NCBI GenBank assembly: GCA_946811695.1
Contig: OX328130.1
Coordinates: forward strand, 73,807,353 to 73,871,352
Reading direction: 5' to 3'
Source of the DNA: Gonocerus acuteangulatus
Taxonomy: Eukaryota > Arthropoda > Insecta > Hemiptera > Coreidae
Length of the DNA: 64,000 nucleotides
Shown here: piece after piece, positions 58,484 through 64,000 of the stretch
Layout: every line of letters begins with the position of its first letter
Position numbering within the stretch: the stretch's first letter is position 1
Translations under genes and position numbers: made by a program
Notes under the pieces: model-generated
The model's input: the letters and a program-made list of their open reading frames with translations, nothing else
Told to the model about the DNA's origin: nothing
Databases searched by the model: none

Positions 58484-58672
58484 TTTCAGAAACCCGTCAA
58501 GTGACATTTTTTTCAAAAATGATATTATTATAGATTATTAATTGCCCACTTTAGACACACCGTCTTGTGCAGAAACGTGTGAAATATCAATCCTCTAAAT
58601 AGGTTGTATTTTGTCTTGAAATTTCCGTTTATTGGAGAAACCCGTCAAGTGTAATCACATGACGGGTTTCTG
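58484..58672. mobile_element. MITE with AAACCCGTCAAG-type TIRs, copy 1
   Basis: Left TTTCAGAAACCCGTCAAGTG; right end on the other strand CAGAAACCCGTCATGTGATT. An additional direct copy of GAGAAACCCGTCAAGTGTAA lies just inside the right end. The SINE B duplication overlaps the outermost bases, so the SINE inserted into this element's edge. Confidence 0.65.
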
Positions 58673-58916
58673 CAGTAAATGTTGTGTTAGTCTAATTTCG
58701 TGCCCATATTTTACTATAGATGTAATCACTTTTTGTGCAAAGCGAGGCCAATAAATCACAGAGGGGGCTTGCTCCATGATACTACATTATTTGAAAACTT
58801 AAGTGGAACTAGTATCTAATTCTTTTCAGTTATGGTTTTTCAGGGAAAACAAAAACCATTTTATGGTGAGATTCTCAATGAATCTTTGCGAGAGAGGAAT
58901 ATTCGAAACTGTTCGT

Positions 58917-59083
58917 CACTACTTCCCAGTCAGGGGTCACTACTTCCCAGTCAGGGGTCACTACTTCCCAGTCAGGGGTCAGTACTTCCCAGTCAGGGGT
59001 AAAGACTTCCCAGTCAGGGGTCACTACTTCCCAGTCAGGGGTCACTACTTCCCAGTCAGGGGTCACTACTTCCCAGTCAGGGG
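58917..59083 (+). repeat. 21-bp tandem repeat, 8 copies
   Basis: Unit CACTACTTCCCAGTCAGGGG, T. Variants CAGTACTTC and AAAGACTTC occur in the fourth and fifth units. Open in both strands (HYFPVRG / DWEVVTP) as a consequence of the 21-bp period. Confidence 0.95.
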
Positions 59084-59732
59084 CACTCATTCTTAACCTG
59101 TGATCGAAATTTCGCTCCATCAAACGTGTTGTTCCAAAAGTTGACAGACTTTACACCAAATCAGTTTGCTGAGATGTTTCTTAAATCAAGGTGCTTTTAA
59201 TACTTGGTTGCCAAGTCATTAGAAGAATACTGTCAATTCAGATGAAACCTCTATGAAGAGAATTCGAAAGGAAGGCAGGATCCCTTTTAACCCTGCGTCA
59301 TATTGACGCATATGAATGTAATCAATTTTCTTCCGTTAAATGGGGGTAGAGCCGGTCTCCACCCCCCCCCCACCCATTCCTGGAGCAAATCCTCCTGCCC
59401 CCATCCAGCATGATTTCACCTCTCGGCGAGTGATTAGATAGGTGTGACCTTGATTTTCCCAGAAGACAGTGCATCAAATTGACGTACAGGTTAGTATACA
59501 CGTAAATTTTTCTACGTCATTTTCATGCAATGTTAGTAATATGAGCATCTGACGTATAGGTAGTAATAAAGACTCATTATAAATTGCACCAATTTGACAC
59601 AGAGTTAGTAACGAGCACCTAAAATATAATTACACCATTAATTAATTATATAAATAATTGCAAATTACACATTGCTAACACAGTAATTATTTTAAAAGAC
59701 GAGAAGTCATTGGGATAATATACTACGTTTTT
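59084..59732. other. Unassigned DNA
   Basis: C-runs near 59362. The phrase TTGACGTACAGGTTAGTA / TGACGTATAGGTAGTAAT recurs several times between 59480 and 59620. Confidence 0.4.
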
Positions 59733-59872
59733 TTTTTTTTTTTTTTACGGCGCATCTACATCTAGGTCATTAGTACCGATGATAAAATTCCTGCCGCAGG
59801 TTGGGAATCGAACCCACCATCTCCCGCTTATGAATCCAAGGCGCTAGCCATTAGACCACGGGAGACCCCTTA
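59733..59872 (-). mobile_element. tRNA-derived SINE family A (antisense)
   Basis: Minus strand: GGGGTCTCCCGTGGTCTAAT, GGCTAGCGCCTTGGATTCAT, GGTGGGTTCGATTCCCAACC, body, 3' stem-loop, poly(A) read as a T-tract at 59730-59748. It is a clean reference for the tail that seeded the 17.9-19.0 kb array. Confidence 0.85.
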
Positions 59873-59924
59873 TTATATTATGTATTATTATTATTATTCC
59901 AGTTATTATATTTTGAGAAAGGTC

Positions 59925-59985
59925 ATGGGCGTATAATAGGGGGGGCTTGAGAGGCTGCAGCCCCCCCCCCCGAAATATTTTTGAT
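59925..59985. repeat. G/C-run fold-back (relative at 48340-48425)
   Basis: GGGCGTATAATAGGGGGGGC, TTGAGAGGCTGCAGCC, C-run, GAAATATTTTTGATCGG. Confidence 0.55.
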
Positions 59986-60419
59986 CGGTAAAAATGTGTC
60001 ATAAAACCTTTAAAAGTAAATAAAATAAGATTACTTAGTTCATAAAAAATATTTTATTTTTGGTGTAAGCGTTTTTGTTGATTAAAACTATTTCAAGTTC
60101 AAATTTCAAATGTTAGTATTCCTTACCCCTGAAATGGTCCATATTTTTTGTTGCTCTATGGTTTATGTTTTTAATTTGTATTTTTATTTATTAAATATTG
60201 ACAAATATTCATTTTTTTAACAACAGATTTCTCCATTATCCCTAATAATCAAGTTCTGAGTCATTTTCCTGTGTATACGTCAAATTGATACACAGGTTAG
60301 TAATAGTGTAGCATGAATTAGGGTTAGTGTTCCAGGGTTAAAGTACCTATTCACTTACATTAGAACAAAATTGACTGAGGAAAAGTGGTTGACTGTTTCA
60401 TCTCCTCAACATTCACACT

Positions 60420-60634
60420 CAAAACATCTTCTGAAGTTGAGGAGGTGCCAACAATGATCGCATGTCCTTCTAGAAAGATAGATATCAACAGAAACATCTT
60501 CTGAAGTTGAGGAGCTGCCAACAATGATCGCATGTCCTTCTAGAAAGATAGATATCAACAGAAACATCTTCTGAAGTTGAGGAGCTGCCAACAATGATCG
60601 CATGTCCTTCTAGAAAGATAGATATCAACAGAAA
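60420..60634 (+). repeat. 70-bp tandem repeat, 3 copies
   Basis: Unit GAAACATCTTCTGAAGTTGA, GGAGCTGCCAACAATGATCG, CATGTCCTTCTAGAAAGATA, GATATCAACA. Copies are almost identical. Confidence 0.95.
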
Positions 60635-60856
60635 GGAAATGAATGACCTGAAGAAGTTAGCCAAGCAAACTACAGGCTAGGAATATTCGTTTGATGAAAT
60701 CCTCCATTGGCCTACGAATCCAGCCGCCAGCAATATCCATCTAGCGTATGACGATAAGAAAAATAAAACCTCAAATCATAGGCTTGGCCCATAGCCCATA
60801 TCCATAGAAAATATGTTTTATTTTATCAAGTTCGATTGTTTGTTTATTTTGTATTC

Positions 60857-60900
60857 CAACGTCGGGCGTGGTCGGTACCTGAATGGGTGACCGACCACGT
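60857..60900 (+). pseudogene. 5S rRNA-derived fragment
   Basis: CCAACGTCGGGCGTGGTCGG, TACCTGAATGGGTGACCGAC, CACG: 3' half of the 5S-like sequence seen at 5331. A SINE A-type tail follows about 45 bp later. Confidence 0.65.
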
Positions 60901-60943
60901 GCATTATTTGGCATTATAATAGGTTAGCAACCTATAGATAGCC

Positions 60944-60973
60944 CGGCGCTAATAGCCAAACAGTTGATGTGCC

Positions 60974-61043
<70 letters not shown>
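60944..61043 (+). repeat. SINE A 3' tail with about 68-bp poly(A)
   Basis: GGCGCTAATAGCCAAACAGT, TGATGTGCCGTT, then an uninterrupted A-tract at 60976-61043. With the 5S-like piece just upstream it may be a 5S-headed SINE using the same tail. Confidence 0.65.
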
Positions 61044-61046
<3 letters not shown>

Positions 61047-61203
61047 GGTTCCATATTTAAAATTGATATACCAACTATTTTCTTTGACGTTGAATCAATT
61101 TAAATATAAAGGTAATATGTTTTTTGTTATTTTAAACCTTCACCTGCTTTTCAAAATCAATATTTTAGTAAAAACAATTGTATTTAGGAAATTATGTACA
61201 TTT

Positions 61204-61425
61204 TATTGCAGAAACCCGTCAAGTAAAAAACTTTAAATTTTTTTTTGCACAAAAAATAAAGGTTTTAAAATTAACCCCAAGCATTATTTGTTTTTGCAAT
61301 AGAATAATAAACACTTCAATTTTTTCCCAAGCCAAAAACTTCACTAATTTTAAAATTAGGAAGTTTTTTTTTAGTTTTCCGAAAATTTAAAAAAAGGGCA
61401 CTTGACGGGTTTCTGAAATAAACGA
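61204..61425. mobile_element. MITE with AAACCCGTCAAG-type TIRs, copy 2
   Basis: Left GCAGAAACCCGTCAAGTAAA; right end on the other strand TTTCAGAAACCCGTCAAGTG. Beyond the right TIR, AATAAACGATTCAATT matches the outer left border of copy 1 at 58470-58485, so the repeated unit extends past the simple TIR. Confidence 0.65.
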
Positions 61426-61834
61426 TTCAATTGTTCCTATTGATGTTATTCCGAAGACATTCTCACAAAAATCAACGTGCCCCCCCCCCTCCCTTAACAT
61501 CTAATTGAAAACAGATCCACCCTGCAATACTTATTGTTAAACAATAAGACAACATTTGTGATGAATAACATAAATTATGTAGGTCTGATTCTGTAACATT
61601 ATATAACCAAAGGAAGAAGAGAAGCCCATTTTAAGGGTGTTATTCTTGAATTCTGATTTCTTCAGAATAACAATAAATTGAGGAAAATGTAAATCTTTCC
61701 TTAATTTATTCATAAAACTCTTTACGCAATGTCGAATATTAAAGACGGAATATCTCTACAAATCTTAAACTCCTAAGTTTGGCGTAGCAGATGGTCGCCT
61801 TTTAAAAGGATAAATATGTTGATTTTTATCTAAC

Positions 61835-61840
<6 letters not shown>

Positions 61841-61885
<45 letters not shown>

Positions 61886-61892
61886 ATATATA

Positions 61893-61938
<46 letters not shown>

Positions 61939-62009
61939 AATAGGTATGATGGATGAGAATTTGAATAACATGTTTCAAAAATACTTATATATTTATATTT
62001 ATATATCTA

Positions 62010-62062
<53 letters not shown>
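61841..62062. repeat. Compound (TA)n tracts
   Basis: TA runs at 61841-61936 and 62015-62062 with ATGTATG interruptions, separated by about 75 bp of ordinary sequence. Confidence 0.9.
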
Positions 62063-62064
<2 letters not shown>

Positions 62065-62232
62065 TTTTTTATCCTAGTAGGCATGGGGTCATAAAAGCAG
62101 TCTTCCTTTATTATACTACTTTATTTATTGGGCCCGACATGTTTCGTGCGTCTTTTCTTCGCACCTCTTCAGGGGCACTTCTTGCTAGGAAGTCCTCTCT
62201 TTACCATGTACTCCCTCAGGAGTCCGGCTTAA

Positions 62233-62275
<43 letters not shown>
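62063..62275. repeat. TA-linked half fold-back with hammerhead-like core
   Basis: Resembles one arm of the 20.7 kb element (GTGGGCCCGACATGTTTCGT-type sequence, AAGAAGTCCTCTC-type sequence). It is flanked by (TA)n on both sides. The second arm is missing. Confidence 0.7.
62130..62178 (-). ncRNA. Hammerhead-ribozyme-like motif, core intact
   Basis: Minus strand: GCCC, CTGAAGA (62166-62172), stem II GGTGCG/CGCAC, GAAAC, AT, GTC, GGGC. Helix I is four G-C pairs (GCCC/GGGC), the triplet is GTC, stem III the palindrome ACATGT. Confidence 0.5.
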
Positions 62276-62282
<7 letters not shown>

Positions 62283-62459
62283 CTGATAACACGATAGCCA
62301 GAAGGGTATTTATTTTTTCGTCACAAACTTGGTATACAGCGTTCACTTGGCAAACGAGTTCAGCCCGGACCAAAAACACTTATTTGACCATTCCAGCCAT
62401 AGTTTTTGTTATTTTCAACGAAACTCGGTACTCGTTTTGGTCATCTAAAGAGGGAAAAA
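62276..62459 (-). mobile_element. Antisense T-like fragment
   Basis: GTGTCTGATAACACGATAGC is the complement of the T motif GCTATCGTGTTAACAGACAC. TCGTCACAAACTTGGTATAC follows as in T elements read backwards. It abuts T copy 3. Confidence 0.65.
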
Positions 62460-63524
62460 AAGTCCGTCACGCAGGAGCTGCATAACTAAGCACTTTCCTC
62501 AGAATTTTGGTAGTGTAGACTGCTTTCCAGAACAATTTGCTTCAAATATCCTACATAAAAAAAAAATAAAAACATGAATAGATCTCTTTTAATTTTGTAA
62601 TGAGTAAGTGATCAATTATTAATTTGCTTCCAGAGTTATGTTTACACATGGTACCTACTACACTACACAATAAATACAAAAAACCTCATATTATCGTATT
62701 TTGATCTAACGCGGGAACAGGATACAGCCCCTCTAGTGGTAGAAAGCGCTCCTTGCGGCGGCTTTGTGAACCTACGTCTGGCGGGCTTTTCTATTGAAAT
62801 ATATTACAAAGTAATCCCCCCCTTTTCGATTGACCGATTCAGCTTATTTTTACAACACTTTTTTCTCATGAGTTACCCACGACGTATACCGCGTTTCGTT
62901 ACAATACAGCAGAAATTACGACCGGTATGAGTATATTAGTAATTTGGGTCCGGAGTAAACCCCCCCCCTCCTAATGAACCGATTTAGTTTACTTTTACAA
63001 CACATATTTACCTGTAGATTACCACTACGAATACCGAGTTTCGTCGAAATATACCAAAAATCAAGGCTGGTAGTGGCGAATTGGTATTGTGGGTCCGGAG
63101 TAAACCCCCCCTCCTAATGAACCGATTTAGTTTATTTTTACAACACATATTTACCTGTAGATTACCACTACGAATACCGAGTTTCGTCGAAATGTACCAA
63201 AAATCACGGCTGGTAGTGGCGAAATGGTATTGTGGGTCCGGAGTAAACCCCCCCCCCCCCTTCTAATGAACCGATTTAGTTCATTTTTATATCTCACTTT
63301 TCTCTCTATATTACCACTACGAATGCCAAGTTTCGTTGAAATATAACAAATATTACGGCTGACATAGTCAAATTACTGTTTTGGGTTCGGCGTAAACCCC
63401 CCCCCCCCTTCCGGTGGACCGACTTTGGTGGTTAACGAACTCGTTCAATCGTTTGTTAATTGAATGCTATATACCAAGTTTCGTGACGAAAAAACAAAAA
63501 CTCTGGCCGCTATCGTGTTAACAG

Positions 63525-63577
<53 letters not shown>

Positions 63578-63626
63578 TAGATGGAACGGCATTTCTCTCC
63601 AGCGGTGGTCCTGCTCCTCACTTCTT

Positions 63627-63671
63627 CCTGGAATATTTCGATGGATTCATCTCCATCTTCTTCAGCCAGGT
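63627..63671 (-). ncRNA. Hammerhead-ribozyme-like motif, mirror copy
   Basis: Exact reverse complement of 63744-63788 in the other palindrome arm. Confidence 0.45.
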
Positions 63672-63743
63672 ACTTGTTTCTTCCTCGGTGGTAGCCAAGG
63701 GAATGACTTCATTCCCTTGGCTACCACCGAGGAAGAAACAAGT

Positions 63744-63788
63744 ACCTGGCTGAAGAAGATGGAGATGAATCCATCGAAATATTCCAGG
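63744..63788 (+). ncRNA. Hammerhead-ribozyme-like motif, core intact
   Basis: Helix I CCTGG/CCAGG (63745-63749, 63784-63788), CTGAAGA (63750-63756), stem II GATGG/CCATC, GAAA (63776-63779), stem III ATAT, triplet ATT (63781-63783). All consensus positions are satisfied. Whether it folds and cleaves is untested; within the palindrome it must compete with a 135-bp hairpin. Confidence 0.5.
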
Positions 63789-63871
63789 AAGAAGTGAGGA
63801 GCAGGACCACCGCTGGAGAGAAATGCCGTTCCATCTAAAAATACTATCCCAGCGACGAAAAATAACATCAA

Positions 63872-63985
<114 letters not shown>

Positions 63986-64000
63986 TTTAACGGGGGACAT

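Larger units (their letters stand above)
63572..63843. repeat. Perfect palindrome, 135-bp arms, 2-nt loop
   Basis: TATTTTTAGATGGAACGGCA inward to AAGGGAATGA, centre CT, and exactly back. I read no arm mismatch. It sits inside the (TA)n of T copy 3. Confidence 0.96.

Noticed and set aside
58803..59123. HYFPVRG and DWEVVTP repeat proteins
   Set aside because: Opposite-strand shadows of a 21-bp array.

Overview
The window looks like a stretch of a large, AT-rich, repeat-dense animal genome, most plausibly an arthropod. That placement is inference, from RNase H-bearing I/Jockey-superfamily LINEs, tRNA-derived SINEs, 5S rRNA-derived fragments, non-autonomous Helitrons, hAT-like and pogo-like MITEs, and many (TA)n tracts. 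There is no operon structure, no CRISPR array and no intact host gene. The best host-gene candidate is one 195-bp cysteine-rich exon with splice signals and symmetric phase-1 borders (17355-17549, minus).

Layout. 1-790: minus-strand coding remnant. 1.9-3.3 kb: fold-back repeat next to a Helitron Rep/helicase N-terminal remnant. 4.6-5.0 kb: fold-back with a hammerhead-like core. 5.3-6.1 kb: 5S pseudogene and a TIR element. 6.9-7.6 kb: Jockey-like LINE 3' end. 8.8-14.5 kb: nearly complete two-ORF LINE (A), broken by one stop and one frameshift in RNase H. 14.5-17.3 kb: MITE, fold-back in (TA)n, unassigned DNA. 17.4-19.05 kb: candidate exon, SINE and a 52-bp minisatellite built from a SINE tail. 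20.6-26 kb: fold-back with hammerhead-like motifs, LINE B interrupted by a Helitron that is interrupted by a SINE, and a second, inverted Helitron copy. 26.9-29.4 kb: two minisatellites. 31-35.2 kb: TA-linked fold-back and a large inverted pair of a tandem-repeat-bearing element (T). 35.5-39.1 kb: 5'-truncated LINE C with a 14-bp target-site duplication. 39.2-42.9 kb: perfect 70-bp palindrome, a 2-kb hAT-like element carrying a 59-bp satellite, LINE D fragment. 43.5-44.5 kb: 36-bp satellite with higher-order structure. 45.7-50.9 kb: fold-back and two T-related elements. 51-56.3 kb: LINE 3' end, two pogo-like MITEs, 142-bp and 42-bp arrays, hAT MITE with perfect 8-bp duplication. 57-64 kb: SINE split by a T element, AAACCCGTCAAG-type MITEs, short arrays, SINE and 5S pieces, and a third T element holding a 272-bp near-perfect palindrome.

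Three things stand out. First, nested insertions can be resolved to the base, giving a relative chronology. Second, several unrelated fold-back repeats share a hammerhead-ribozyme-compatible core, CTGANGA / stem II / GAAA / self-complementary stem III / NUH, with helix I pairing in most copies. Third, tRNA-derived SINEs share a 3' stem-loop with LINE C, the likely source of their reverse transcriptase.

All calls come from reading the sequence; family names rest on motif recognition and no database was searched.
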